NCBI RefSeq assembly: GCF_025371035.1
Contig: NZ_JANZXB010000008.1
Location: 124,001 to 188,000 of the forward strand
Source of the DNA: Sphingomonas sp. LC-1
GTDB taxonomy: Bacteria; Pseudomonadota; Alphaproteobacteria; Sphingomonadales; Sphingomonadaceae
Length of the DNA: 64,000 nt
Direction: 5' to 3'
Shown: positions 1 to 8,913 of the stretch, piece by piece
Position numbering within the stretch: the first letter of the stretch is position 1
Layout of the letters: every line of letters begins with the position of its first letter
Made by a program: the position numbers and the translations under genes
The notes under the pieces: generated by a model
What the model saw: the letters and a program-made list of their open reading frames with translations, nothing else
What the model was told of the DNA's origin: nothing
Databases searched by the model: none

Positions 1-315
1 CCGAACGGGTTCCACCGCCACTTTGCGGGCCGCAATCCCGCTTCGATCGTCCAAACCGGGGTCGACGACAAAGGCCTGACACTGACCGTTCCACCAGACT
101 TGACCGATATGGCAATCGTCCGCGTCGAGCCCGGCCAGGCCACCGCCGTCGCAACGCCGCTCAAGCCCGGCCGCCATCGCTGGTCACTGCATGCGGCACT
201 GGGTTGGTACGACGTGACGCTGACCCGAGCGAGCGATCCGCAGTACCGCCTGTGCCTGGCGGGACGGCACGACCGGCCGGGCCGCGCGACCGTCAGCGAC
301 CCGTTCCGCGCCTGA
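1..315 (+). CDS. Phosphocholine-specific phospholipase C, C-terminal part (partial)
   Basis: The reading frame is open from the first base, so the gene begins outside the window; about 104 C-terminal residues are visible. The visible part has the pattern of the C-terminal repeat domain of bacterial (Pseudomonas PlcN/PlcH type) phospholipase C: an NGFHRHFAG start followed by a beta-rich segment ending in GWYDVTLT, the LAGRHD turn and a terminal TVSDP. Such enzymes cleave phosphatidylcholine outside the cytoplasm. The catalytic phosphoesterase domain is not in the window, so activity cannot be judged. The assignment rests on family resemblance of the tail only. Confidence 0.7.
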   Translation, partial: PNGFHRHFAGRNPASIVQTGVDDKGLTLTVPPDLTDMAIVRVEPGQATAVATPLKPGRHRWSLHAALGWYDVTLTRASDPQYRLCLAGRHDRPGRATVSDPFRA

Positions 316-397
316 CGCCATTTCCCCTTCCCCACTCGCCGGAGCAGCGATAGGGTAGCCTTCAAACAAATCAATTTCGTTATTCGAGGGGATGAAT

Positions 398-2755
398 ATG
401 CGGGGCAATGCGTGCGCCAAGGCGCTGGGCGGTCGGTGGCGCTGGGCCTGGGCCGCGTCGGCGCTACTGGCGGGCGTCGCGCCCCTCGCACTGGCCGCCG
501 ACCCGCTGGCGACCGTCGAGCGCAACGGCGCGCTCGTCTCGGTCGAGCCCTACGGCCCCGGCATCGTCCGCGTCACCATCGCCACCGATCGCGCCGAAGC
601 GGAGGCCAAGCCGGGCTATGGCCTGATCGCGAAGAGCGATACCGGCGGCTGGTCGCACCGAAGCGATACGAGCGGCGACATTTTCGCCTCGCCCGGCATG
701 ACCGTGACGGTTGCTGCCCAGCCCTGGCCCAAGCCGCCCAGCCAGATGGAGCGCTATTTCGCGCCCTCGCTCCCGCCCGTCTCGATCAGCTTCGCCGGAC
801 CCGACGGCAAGCTGCTGACCCGGATGACCGGGTGGGAAATGGCGCCCCACACCGTCTCGGGCGAGAAGACCTTCCGCGCCGGCGCCAGCTTCGCCGATAC
901 CCCCGACACCCATTATTACGGCCTCGGTCAATATCAGGACGGCGCTCTCAACCTGCGCGGACGGACCATCGACTGCCGTCACGATTATGACCGCCCCGGC
1001 GGGGAGTCGGTCTGCGTGCCCTTCATGGTGACGGACAAGGGTTATGCGATCCTGTGGGACAATCCTTCCGCGACCACCGTCTCGCCCGGCCTGCTGAACG
1101 CGACCAAATTCGCCTCCAATGTGGGCGAGCGCGTGTCCTTCTTCGTCATCGCGGGCAAGACGACCGACGAACTTTACGCGGGCTATGCCAAACTGACCGG
1201 CGCGACGCCGCTGCCACCCAAGGCCGCCTTCGGGCTCATCCAGAGCAAAGCCCGCTATGAGACGCAAGGCCAGTTGACCGAGATCGCCGATGGTTACCGC
1301 AAGCGCGGCCTGCCACTCGACGTCATGGTGCTCGACTGGTTCTACTGGACGCGGATGGGACAACTCGACATCGACCGCACCGCCTTTCCCGACCCGGCGG
1401 GGATGAACGCGCATCTCAAATCGATGGGGATGCACAGCATCATCAGCATCTGGCCGCGCTTCGAGCGCGAGAGCCGCTGGTTCGACACGCTGGCGGCCAA
1501 GGGCTGGCTGATGAAGGACAAGGACGGCAATCCGGTCGACGGCCTGCCGATCCGCTCCGACCGCGCGGGCGCGCTGATCGACAGCACCAACCCGGAGGCG
1601 CGGGCGTGGTTCTGGGGCAAGATCCGCGACAACATCTTTTCCCAAGGCTTCGACTATGCCTGGCTGGACGAGACCGAACCCGATCTGGTGCCGGAAGGGC
1701 ATTTCTATGCCATCGGGTCGGGCGACCGCTATCGCAACGTCTATCCGCTGCTCCACACGTCCAGCGTCGCGGATGGATCGGCGCGCGACCGTCCGGACAT
1801 GCGCAACATGATCCTGTGCCGCGCTGCCTATCTGGGGACGCAGGCCAATGGCTGCCTGTTCTGGTCGTCGGACGTGCAGTCCAATTGGGAAGCGCTGAAG
1901 CGTCAGGTGCCCGCAGGCCTCGGCATGACGGCAAGCGGCATCGCATACTGGTCGAGCGATACGGGCGGCTGGCAATGGCCGAACGGGCCGGAGGCGCAAC
2001 GCCCGGTGCTGGTGGACCCGTCGGGGGCGACCGCGATGGCACCGTCGTACCGCGACTATCCGGAGCTGTTCGTCCGCTGGTTTCAGTATAACGCCTTCAC
2101 GCCTACACTGCGCATCCATGGTCAGCGGCCGGGCACCGCGCTGTGGGACTATGGCACCGCTGCCGAGCCCATTCTCGCGAACATCCTGCGGCTGCGTTAC
2201 GCGCTGATGCCCTATCTCTATGCGCTGGGGCGGCAGACCAGCCAGACCGGCGCGCCCTTCATGCGCGCGCTCTTCATGGACTTCCCCAATGATCCGGCGG
2301 TCAAGGATCTGGGCGACGAATATATGTTCGGCCCCGCTTTCCTCGTCGCACCCGTCACCGAACAGGGCCAGACATCGCGCCGGGTGTACCTGCCCGCCGG
2401 GGCCGACTGGTACGACTGGTGGACCGACAAGCGCTACACGGGTGGCCAGTGGATCGACGCCGCCGCGCCCATCGATCATATCCCCTTATTCGTGCGCGCC
2501 GGGTCGATCGTACCGATGGGGGTGCAGGTACCCAGCACCGCCACCGCGCAAGGGCTGGAGAGCATCCGCGTCTATCCGGGCCGCGACGCCAGCTTCACGC
2601 TGTATGACGATGACGGCACCACCAACGCCTATCGCAAGACGGGCGGACGCAGCGCGACGCTGCGGTGGGACGACAAGGCCCGCCGCCTGACCGCCAGCGG
2701 TCGCCTGCCGACCGGTCAATCGGTCGAACCGCTCGTCAAAATCGTCGGCCAGTAA
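398..2755 (+). CDS. Secreted glycoside hydrolase family 31 (alpha-xylosidase/alpha-glucosidase type)
   Basis: A retaining alpha-glycosidase, about 785 residues. The N-terminus is a signal peptide (RWRW, then a hydrophobic run, cleavage near ALA-AD at residue 33). The GH31 barrel is shown by DVMVLDWFYW, by the nucleophile motif WLDETEPD (Asp424) and by the acid/base motif WSSDTGGW (Asp521); a C-terminal beta domain follows. Two ATGs lie 6 bases apart (392 and 398). GAGGGG at 386-391 abuts the first but sits 6 bases before the second, so 398 is preferred. The WLDETEPD context resembles xyloglucan alpha-xylosidases, which fits the GH9, GH1 and GH43 neighbours; the substrate is inferred. A strong terminator follows. 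Confidence 0.9.
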   Translation: MRGNACAKALGGRWRWAWAASALLAGVAPLALAADPLATVERNGALVSVEPYGPGIVRVTIATDRAEAEAKPGYGLIAKSDTGGWSHRSDTSGDIFASPGMTVTVAAQPWPKPPSQMERYFAPSLPPVSISFAGPDGKLLTRMTGWEMAPHTVSGEKTFRAGASFADTPDTHYYGLGQYQDGALNLRGRTIDCRHDYDRPGGESVCVPFMVTDKGYAILWDNPSATTVSPGLLNATKFASNVGERVSFFVIAGKTTDELYAGYAKLTGATPLPPKAAFGLIQSKARYETQGQLTEIADGYRKRGLPLDVMVLDWFYWTRMGQLDIDRTAFPDPAGMNAHLKSMGMHSIISIWPRFERESRWFDTLAAKGWLMKDKDGNPVDGLPIRSDRAGALIDSTNPEARAWFWGKIRDNIFSQGFDYAWLDETEPDLVPEGHFYAIGSGDRYRNVYPLLHTSSVADGSARDRPDMRNMILCRAAYLGTQANGCLFWSSDVQSNWEALKRQVPAGLGMTASGIAYWSSDTGGWQWPNGPEAQRPVLVDPSGATAMAPSYRDYPELFVRWFQYNAFTPTLRIHGQRPGTALWDYGTAAEPILANILRLRYALMPYLYALGRQTSQTGAPFMRALFMDFPNDPAVKDLGDEYMFGPAFLVAPVTEQGQTSRRVYLPAGADWYDWWTDKRYTGGQWIDAAAPIDHIPLFVRAGSIVPMGVQVPSTATAQGLESIRVYPGRDASFTLYDDDGTTNAYRKTGGRSATLRWDDKARRLTASGRLPTGQSVEPLVKIVGQ

Positions 2756-2760
2756 GATCA

Positions 2761-2794
2761 GGCCCGGCTCCCCAAGGGGGCCGGGCCATTTTTA
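2761..2794 (+). terminator. Intrinsic terminator after the GH31 gene
   Basis: GGCCCGG...CCCC/GGGG...CCGGGCC hairpin at 2761-2787 with an AA loop, followed by ATTTTTA. It lies 6 bases after the GH31 stop and separates that gene from the small CBM-like gene. Confidence 0.85.
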
Positions 2795-2861
2795 ACCCAA
2801 GGAATACAATCGTTTTTGTGGACGGACCGGACAAACCGGCCGAAAGAGGAGGAGAAGGATC

Positions 2862-3440
2862 ATGATCGGATTTATGGCCCTGCTGATCGCGGCCCTGCCG
2901 GCGGGAGCGGCCGTCCAGGCAGCCCCCAGCGCGGCGGCCCAGCCCAGCATCTTCGACAAGGCGGTGAACGCACCCGGCATCGGCTGGGCCCCTTACGGCC
3001 CCAACCAGACTGCCAAGCAGGTCCCCGCATCCGACGTTCCCGGCGGCAATGCCGTGCAGATTAAAGTGACCAAGGCGGGCGCCAATCCCTGGGACAGCGG
3101 CGTGACCTATCCGACGATCAAGCCGATCGCGGCGGGCGATACGCTGATGACCATGGTCTTCCTGCGTGCGCCGGATGCGGCCGAGGGACAGACGGTGACG
3201 ATCCCCGTCGCCATGGGCGGCGCAGAGCCTCCCTATCCGACGATCACCAGCGAACCGCTTCAGGTCGGATCGACGTGGAAACGCTATTTCGTGACCGGCG
3301 TCGCGGCCCAGGCCTTTGCAGCGGGCAAGGCCAATATCTCGGTCCAGCTCGCTGGAGCCAAGCAGGTGATCGAGGTCGGCCCGGCCTTCCTGATCGACCT
3401 GGGGCCGAACTTCGACCGGTCGAAGCTGCCGCGTAACTGA
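2862..3440 (+). CDS. Small secreted carbohydrate-binding-like protein
   Basis: This 192-residue protein has a signal peptide (cleavage near residue 20, VQA-AP) and one beta-sandwich domain. Segments such as FDKAVN..GIGW, NPWDSGVTYPT and GDTLMTMVFLRAP, then a W-KRYFVTG strand, resemble the CBM4/9-like modules attached to GH10 and related enzymes, here as a stand-alone protein. It starts after a strong AGGAGGAGAAGG ribosome site. It may bind polysaccharide at the cell surface or in the periplasm. No catalytic residues are recognisable, and the family assignment is by general pattern only. Confidence 0.6.
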   Translation: MIGFMALLIAALPAGAAVQAAPSAAAQPSIFDKAVNAPGIGWAPYGPNQTAKQVPASDVPGGNAVQIKVTKAGANPWDSGVTYPTIKPIAAGDTLMTMVFLRAPDAAEGQTVTIPVAMGGAEPPYPTITSEPLQVGSTWKRYFVTGVAAQAFAAGKANISVQLAGAKQVIEVGPAFLIDLGPNFDRSKLPRN

Positions 3441-3503
3441 GCCGGTGGTCGGGGCGGTACGTGATTGCCCCGGCCGGCCCTACTCCAAACAGCCGTTCGC
3501 ACT

Positions 3504-3574
3504 GAGCGAAGTCGAAGTGCACGCCCCGGACGCGCCTCTTGGCGGAGGGCGCTCCTTGGCCTTCGACTTCGCTC
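3504..3574. repeat. Inverted repeat with arms GAGCGAAGTCGAAG / CTTCGACTTCGCTC
   Basis: Two perfect 14-base arms lie at 3504-3517 and 3561-3574, separated by 43 bases, in the intergenic region between the CBM-like gene and TonB receptor 1. A single arm of the same sequence recurs at 49,033-49,046 downstream of the kinase gene, so this is a dispersed intergenic element. Confidence 0.7.
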
Positions 3575-3612
3575 GGGTAGAACGGCGGGTAGGGATCTTG
3601 CTGACATAGAAA

Positions 3613-3650
3613 ACCGCCCGCCTCCGAAGTGGAAGCGGGCGGTGTTTTGT
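3613..3650. terminator. Bidirectional terminator between the CBM-like gene and TonB receptor 1
   Basis: ACCGCCCGC / GCGGGCGGT stem at 3613-3643. On the plus strand GTTTTGTT follows; on the minus strand the stem is followed by TTTTCTA. It sits between convergent genes and can serve both. Confidence 0.75.
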
Positions 3651-3695
3651 TCGTCATCCCGGCCGGACCCCGAAGGGCCCGGCCCTTACCGCGGA

Positions 3696-6600
3696 TCAGA
3701 AGGTGCCGCGAAGCGCGAACGAGAAGCGGCGGTCGTTGACGATGTACGAGCGCGGCGCGGTCGCGGTCGAACCGCTGATATAGGCCTGCTGGGTCTTGAT
3801 GACCTGATTGGCCAGGTTCACGCCCTGCACGCCGATCTTCAGATACTTGTTGATGTTGATGAACGCCGACGCGTCGAGCTGACCGCCCGCATCCTGATAG
3901 ATGGAGGTGTAGGGGAAGATCACGTCCGCCGGGGTCAGCAGATACTTCGAGCGCCAGTTATACGCCGCACGCAGCGAGACCGGACCCTTTTCGTAGAAGA
4001 GTGCGGCGTTCACCGTGTGCTTCGACAGGCCCTCAAGCGGCAGGTTGCCCGGCTTGATGTTCGAGTTGTTGGCCGGTGCACCGCCGTTCAGGAACGAGTT
4101 GGGCAGGCCCGAGCTGTCGATATAGGTATAGCTGCCGCTGGCGCCGAAACCGCTGAGCAGCCCCGGCAGGAAGTCGAAGGTCTGCTGATAGGCAACCTCG
4201 GCACCCTTGATCTTGCCGGCGCCCTCATAATTGGACGGACCACGCACCAGCACAGACTGGGTGATGCCGTTGCTGGTGATGTCGCGGGTCGTGACCGACT
4301 GGTAGAAGAAGTTCTTCACCGACTTGTAGAAGACGTCGACCGACAGCTGGCCCACGCGGGCGAAATACCATTCGACGGTCGCGTCGAACTGCCACGCGGT
4401 CGCGGGCTTCAGGTATGGATTGCCTGCGGTCGCCGTGATCTGACCACTGGTCGAATCGAAGCCCAGTTGCAGGAAGTTGCGGATGTTCGCGAAGTCCGGA
4501 CGGGTCATGACCTTCGACGCCGCCAGACGCAGCACCACGTCGCGCCCGATGCCGAACTTCAGGTTCGCGCTGGGCAGGAAGTAGTGATACTGGCTCCGCG
4601 CCGTATCGGGCAGGGTCACGCCGGTCGAGAAGGCCTGGATGTTGTTATAGGCGGCCTCGCCCAGCTGACAGATGCCGGCCGGACGGCCCGTGACGGTGGT
4701 ACCGTCGGGACGGGTCGTGGTGACGATGGCGCAACGGGTGGCGAACGCATCGGTCGTACCGGTCTGATCCCGCGTCGGCGCGCCGATCGAGCCCGACGAC
4801 GTCACGTCGGTCAGCACATAGCGGACGCCGATATTGCCGCTCATCCGAACATCGCCGAACAAATTGCCCGGAGTGGCGAAGTTCAGCTGCGCATAGGCGT
4901 TCTTGTCCTGCTGGTTCACGAGCTGGATTTCGGACGGCAGATACGGCGTGCCCGCGACGACGCCCGCACGCTGGGCCAGCGGCGACCACGTCGTGGCGGT
5001 CGAACCATTGGCCGTCTTCCACAGATTGCCGATCGACTGGAAATAGGCGGCGGCCTGCTGATAATTCTCCGTCATGTTGCCGGTGTAGTAATAGGCCGAC
5101 GGCGAGCCGTTGGTCGCACCACGGAAGAAATTGGGGAAGGTGTAGAGCTCGGTCTGGCCGGGCTGTTGCGCGAACGACACCGGGTTGGTACCCGACCACA
5201 CTTCCGACAGCGCACCCCAATTATAGGTGGTGTAGCGCACTTCCGACGCACGATCGGCGTAGCGCGCGCCGAACTTGGCATGGGTGAAGAAGCTGCCGTC
5301 GTCGAACTTATAGTCGACATCGGCCTTGAACGCATATTCGCGGCCGGTGCTCTCCTCCAGATGGTCCATCGCCGCGCGCCAGAACTGGACGTTCCGGTTG
5401 GCGAAGTAATCAGCATCGCTCTGCTGGTTCAGCGTCGGGTTCGGCGTCGCCCAGCTTGCCTGCAGCGTGGAGGGCTTGTGCGGAATCACGACCGGCAGGT
5501 TGCCCGACAGGTCGAGTTCCGAGTCCGCGAAGGTCGAACCGAACACGCGCAGGTCGGTGCTGGTCTTCTTGGCGCGGGTATAGTCGCCGTCCAGGTTGAC
5601 CGACCAATGGTCGTTCAACTCGGTCTTCAGGTTCAGGCCGAAGTCGGTGACGGTGTTCTCGTCACGGGTCATGCCGCGCGCCAGCGACTGCTGCGTACCG
5701 CCGGTCGGGACCCAGCAGGTCGCATTGCCACTGCACGATGCGCGATAACCGTTGCCCGGCGCCGTGATATAGCCCGACTGGAACAGGCCATTGGCGTCAT
5801 AAACATAATTTTTGGTCGTGCCGGTGGGGCACTGCGCGATCGTCGAGTTGGCGGGCCCCAGATTGTTCTGAAGACAGCCGACCGGATAGGTGTTGTATTC
5901 GGCCAGATCGGGCGCGGTCTCGAACGTCCGCTCCGACGTGTTGTTGATCGTGTGGGTGCGCAGGAACTGAGCGGTCAGGACCGTCCGCTCGTCCCGGCTC
6001 TGCCACTGACCGGCCAGTGCGATGCCGTCACGCTTGCGATCGAATTCCTGGGTCGCAAACTGGCCGCCGATCGGGGCGTAGCGCAGCGAAGCCGGGTCGA
6101 GATAGCCGTCCGCGCCCGCGGTGCTGGCCGCGCCGCATGCGAAACCGGTCGTGCCGCCGACGGGCAGCGTGGTCTGGTCGACCGTGCCGGGCAGCGGGTT
6201 GCGACAGTTCTGCGCCGTGGTCGAGTTGGCCGCCAGCGCCAGCGTGTTGTCGCGGGTCTGGATGTTGGTGATGCGGATGCTGTCCGCGCGGCTGCGGACG
6301 CGCGAATAGGAGATATTGCCGAGCAGGCCGAGGCGGCCGATGCCCGTATCCCAGGTGTTGCTGACCAGCAGCGAGCCGGTCGGCGACCACTTCTTCTTGA
6401 AGTCGCCATAATTGCCCTCGGCGGTGAAGCCCAGGTGGAAGCCCTTGTTGTCGAAGGGCTTGCGCGTATTCAGATTGACCGTACCGGCAAGGCCGCCCTC
6501 GATCAGTTCGGCGGTGGCGTTCTTGTACACCTCGACCGAGCCGAGCAGTTCGGCGGGGACGTCGGAGAAGTTGATCGCCTGGCCGCCGATACCGGCCGAG

Positions 6601-7145
6601 AAGGTGTCGCGGCCGTTGAACTCGGAACGGACGAAGGTCAAGCCGCGCACCGCGACGCCCGAGCCTTCGACCGAGAAGTGGTCGGGGTCGTTGGCGGCGG
6701 CGAAGCGGCTGATCGACACGCCGGGAACGCGCTGGAGCGCCTCTGTCACCGAGCGGTCGGGCAGCGCGCCGATGTCGCTGGCGGTGATCGCGTCGACGAC
6801 GGTGTCGGAGTTGCGCTTGATCGACTGCGCATTGGCCAGGCTCTGGCGGATGCCGGTGACGACGACTTCCTTTTCGTCGACGACATCGTCGCCTGCGGGC
6901 GGCTGTGCGCCGGCGGCCTCGGCGCTCGCGCTGGTGCGCGGCGTGGTCGAACCGGCGGTACCCTGGCCCGCAACCGCACCGGTCGGCGAGGTCGAGCTTT
7001 GGTCCGAATCGGCCGTCGTTTGCGGATCGGCGGTCTGCGCCATGGCGGGCATGCTCAACCCGGCGACGCACAAGGCACCGGCGGAAGCGCCGATGAGAAG
7101 CCGATGGAAACGATTGGCATTGAAGGGCGCAACGTTGCGCATCAT
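3696..7145 (-). CDS. TonB-dependent outer membrane receptor (polysaccharide/oligosaccharide uptake type)
   Basis: A very large receptor (about 1,149 residues). It has a signal peptide (cleavage near AMA-QT, residue 36), an acidic/Thr-Ser linker with a TonB-box-like KEVVVTG at about 93-98, a plug domain (DALxRVPGVSISR-like, VRGL, then VEVYKNATAELIEGGLAGTVN) and a long 22-strand-type barrel ending in FALRGTF with terminal Phe. The plug pattern is that of the TonB-Xanth-Caul subfamily, which takes up plant glycans. Among the candidate starts (GTG 7172, ATG 7151, 7145, 7142), 7145 lies 6 bases from the GGGGGG site at 7152-7157 and is chosen. It is divergent from the halogenase-GH9 operon, with which it probably shares control. 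Confidence 0.93.
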   Translation of the reverse strand: MMRNVAPFNANRFHRLLIGASAGALCVAGLSMPAMAQTADPQTTADSDQSSTSPTGAVAGQGTAGSTTPRTSASAEAAGAQPPAGDDVVDEKEVVVTGIRQSLANAQSIKRNSDTVVDAITASDIGALPDRSVTEALQRVPGVSISRFAAANDPDHFSVEGSGVAVRGLTFVRSEFNGRDTFSAGIGGQAINFSDVPAELLGSVEVYKNATAELIEGGLAGTVNLNTRKPFDNKGFHLGFTAEGNYGDFKKKWSPTGSLLVSNTWDTGIGRLGLLGNISYSRVRSRADSIRITNIQTRDNTLALAANSTTAQNCRNPLPGTVDQTTLPVGGTTGFACGAASTAGADGYLDPASLRYAPIGGQFATQEFDRKRDGIALAGQWQSRDERTVLTAQFLRTHTINNTSERTFETAPDLAEYNTYPVGCLQNNLGPANSTIAQCPTGTTKNYVYDANGLFQSGYITAPGNGYRASCSGNATCWVPTGGTQQSLARGMTRDENTVTDFGLNLKTELNDHWSVNLDGDYTRAKKTSTDLRVFGSTFADSELDLSGNLPVVIPHKPSTLQASWATPNPTLNQQSDADYFANRNVQFWRAAMDHLEESTGREYAFKADVDYKFDDGSFFTHAKFGARYADRASEVRYTTYNWGALSEVWSGTNPVSFAQQPGQTELYTFPNFFRGATNGSPSAYYYTGNMTENYQQAAAYFQSIGNLWKTANGSTATTWSPLAQRAGVVAGTPYLPSEIQLVNQQDKNAYAQLNFATPGNLFGDVRMSGNIGVRYVLTDVTSSGSIGAPTRDQTGTTDAFATRCAIVTTTRPDGTTVTGRPAGICQLGEAAYNNIQAFSTGVTLPDTARSQYHYFLPSANLKFGIGRDVVLRLAASKVMTRPDFANIRNFLQLGFDSTSGQITATAGNPYLKPATAWQFDATVEWYFARVGQLSVDVFYKSVKNFFYQSVTTRDITSNGITQSVLVRGPSNYEGAGKIKGAEVAYQQTFDFLPGLLSGFGASGSYTYIDSSGLPNSFLNGGAPANNSNIKPGNLPLEGLSKHTVNAALFYEKGPVSLRAAYNWRSKYLLTPADVIFPYTSIYQDAGGQLDASAFININKYLKIGVQGVNLANQVIKTQQAYISGSTATAPRSYIVNDRRFSFALRGTF

Positions 7146-7401
7146 GGTCATCCCCCCCTTTGTACGCGCCACCTTGGCGTCGTTATTTAGGTCGAAATCA
7201 CGCTCATCGACGCGATCCTTGGACTCGTGATTGCGCTACCAGCAATGTTTCGACAAGATGCTTTACTTATAAACGTCCGATCCGGTCGGAGGTGCGCCAT
7301 TCCTGCAACGCTAGGTCCCTGGCGGATTGCGGAGCGGCGTGCGGCACGGCATGAAATGACGAAACGGCCCGATTTTCATGGGTCTGGAGGGGGAACGAAA
7401 G
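7146..7401. promoter_or_regulatory. Divergent promoter region, TonB receptor 1 / halogenase operon
   Basis: About 250 bases without a gene. The centre (7180-7290) is AT-richer than its surroundings and must hold both promoters. A small inverted repeat, ATTGC-GCTACCA-GCAAT, lies at 7230-7246 and could be an operator, but it is short. No confident -35/-10 pair was picked. Confidence 0.4.
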
Positions 7402-8913
7402 GTGACGCAACAACGGGTGCGGGTCGTCATCGTGGGCGGCGGCACGGCCGGATGGATGGCAGGCGCCGCTCTGGCCCGTCTCCTTTCGGGACAGTGCACC
7501 GTCCGATTGATCGAGTCGGAGGCGATCGGCGTCGTCGGTGTCGGCGAGGCCACCCTGCCCCATATTCGCGCTTTCAACGAACGGCTTGGCATCCCCGAGT
7601 CCGAATTCATGGCGCGCACCCGGGCGACCTTCAAGCTGGGGATCGAGTTTCGCGATTGGGGCCGAATCGGGGATAGCTATATTCACCCGTTCGGCACCTT
7701 CGGGCGCGGCAGTGGCGCGATCGACTTCCATCATTACTGGACGCGGCTGCGCCGCGAGGGGCATGACCTGCCGCCGCTGGATGAACTCTCCTATGCCTGC
7801 AAGTTGGCGCGCGAAGCGCGGTTCGACCATCCCGTTCGCGGCGAGGGATCGTTACCATCCACCTTCGGCTATGCCTATCAATTCGACGCGCTGCTCTTCG
7901 CCCCCTATCTGCGTGGTCTGGCCGAGGAGGCCGGTGCGGTACGGACCGAGGGGATGGTCGTCGATGTCGAGCGAGACGGCAAGAGCGGGCTGATCCGCGC
8001 GGTCACGCTGGCAGGTGGCGAGCGGGTCGAGGGCGACCTGTTCATCGACTGCTCGGGCTTCCGCTCGCTGCTGCTGGGCCAGACGCTGGCGGAGCCGTTC
8101 GAGGATTGGTCGAAATGGCTGCCCACCGACCGGGCGGTGGCGATGCCGTGCCGGACCGAAACCGCCGTCACGCCCTATACCAGCGCGATCGCGATGCCCG
8201 CCGGATGGCGCTGGCGCATTCCGCTCCAGCATCGGACCGGCAATGGCTATGTCTATGCCAGCGACTTCATCGCCGATGGGGACGCCGCCCTCGCGCTGGA
8301 ACAGGCGATCGAGGGCGAGCCGCTGGCCGCCCCCCGCCTGCTCCGTTTCAAGGCGGGGCGGCGTCGCCGGAGCTGGGTCGGCAATTGTGTCGCGATCGGC
8401 CTCGCCAGCGGATTTCTCGAACCGCTCGAATCGACCAGCATCTATCTCGTCCAGCAGGCGATTACCGCGCTGATCGAACTGTTTCCGGACCGGCAGGCCA
8501 GTGCCTCCGACCGCGACGAGTTCAACCGGATCATTGATCTGGAATATGACCGAATTCGCGACTTCCTGATCCTCCATTACCACGCGACGGACCGGGACGA
8601 TTCGCCGTTCTGGAATTACGTCCGGACGATGGAGATACCCGATAGTCTGGCCGAAAAGCTGGACCTTTGGCGCCGACGCGCCCGCGTCGTGAAGTATCGC
8701 GAGGGCGTGTTCCTGGATGCCAGCTGGATCGCGGTCTATCTGGGCCAGGGCATCGTGCCCGAAGGATGGGACCCGCGCGCCGATGTGGCGGGCAGCGCCG
8801 ACCTGCTGCGTGCCGTGGGTGATCTTCGCGTCGAGATTGCGCGCGACGTCGCCATGCGGCCCGATCATCGCGGCTTTCTGGCGCGCTACTGCCCGATGGT
8901 GGACGCGGCATGA
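7402..8913 (+). CDS. Flavin-dependent tryptophan-halogenase family protein 1
   Basis: About 503 residues. It has an FAD-binding VVIVGGGTAGWMAG motif at the N-terminus, GVGEATLP, the halogenase lysine in ATFKLGIEF (Lys78, equivalent to PrnA Lys79), the WRWRIP motif of the family, and PLESTSI with the Glu-Ser pair (Glu343-Ser344) that corresponds to PrnA Glu346-Ser347. An upstream ATG (7378) has no ribosome site; GTG at 7402 follows GGAGGGGGAACGAAA and is preferred. In sphingomonads and xanthomonads such genes sit beside TonB receptors for glycans and their real substrate is unknown; chlorination of free tryptophan is not implied. It overlaps the next gene by 4 bases (ATGA). Confidence 0.88.
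   Translation: MTQQRVRVVIVGGGTAGWMAGAALARLLSGQCTVRLIESEAIGVVGVGEATLPHIRAFNERLGIPESEFMARTRATFKLGIEFRDWGRIGDSYIHPFGTFGRGSGAIDFHHYWTRLRREGHDLPPLDELSYACKLAREARFDHPVRGEGSLPSTFGYAYQFDALLFAPYLRGLAEEAGAVRTEGMVVDVERDGKSGLIRAVTLAGGERVEGDLFIDCSGFRSLLLGQTLAEPFEDWSKWLPTDRAVAMPCRTETAVTPYTSAIAMPAGWRWRIPLQHRTGNGYVYASDFIADGDAALALEQAIEGEPLAAPRLLRFKAGRRRRSWVGNCVAIGLASGFLEPLESTSIYLVQQAITALIELFPDRQASASDRDEFNRIIDLEYDRIRDFLILHYHATDRDDSPFWNYVRTMEIPDSLAEKLDLWRRRARVVKYREGVFLDASWIAVYLGQGIVPEGWDPRADVAGSADLLRAVGDLRVEIARDVAMRPDHRGFLARYCPMVDAA

Noticed and set aside
464-2479. Long minus-strand frame opposite the GH31 gene
   Set aside because: Low-complexity Arg/Ala/Gly/His composition, no family pattern, and GH31 catalytic motifs lie on the plus strand.
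3465-7190. A 1,241-codon plus-strand frame opposite TonB receptor 1
   Set aside because: It is the mirror of a real gene with strong third-position GC; its sequence is Arg/Ala/Gly-rich and fold-less, and it has no ribosome site. The receptor on the other strand has a full domain structure.
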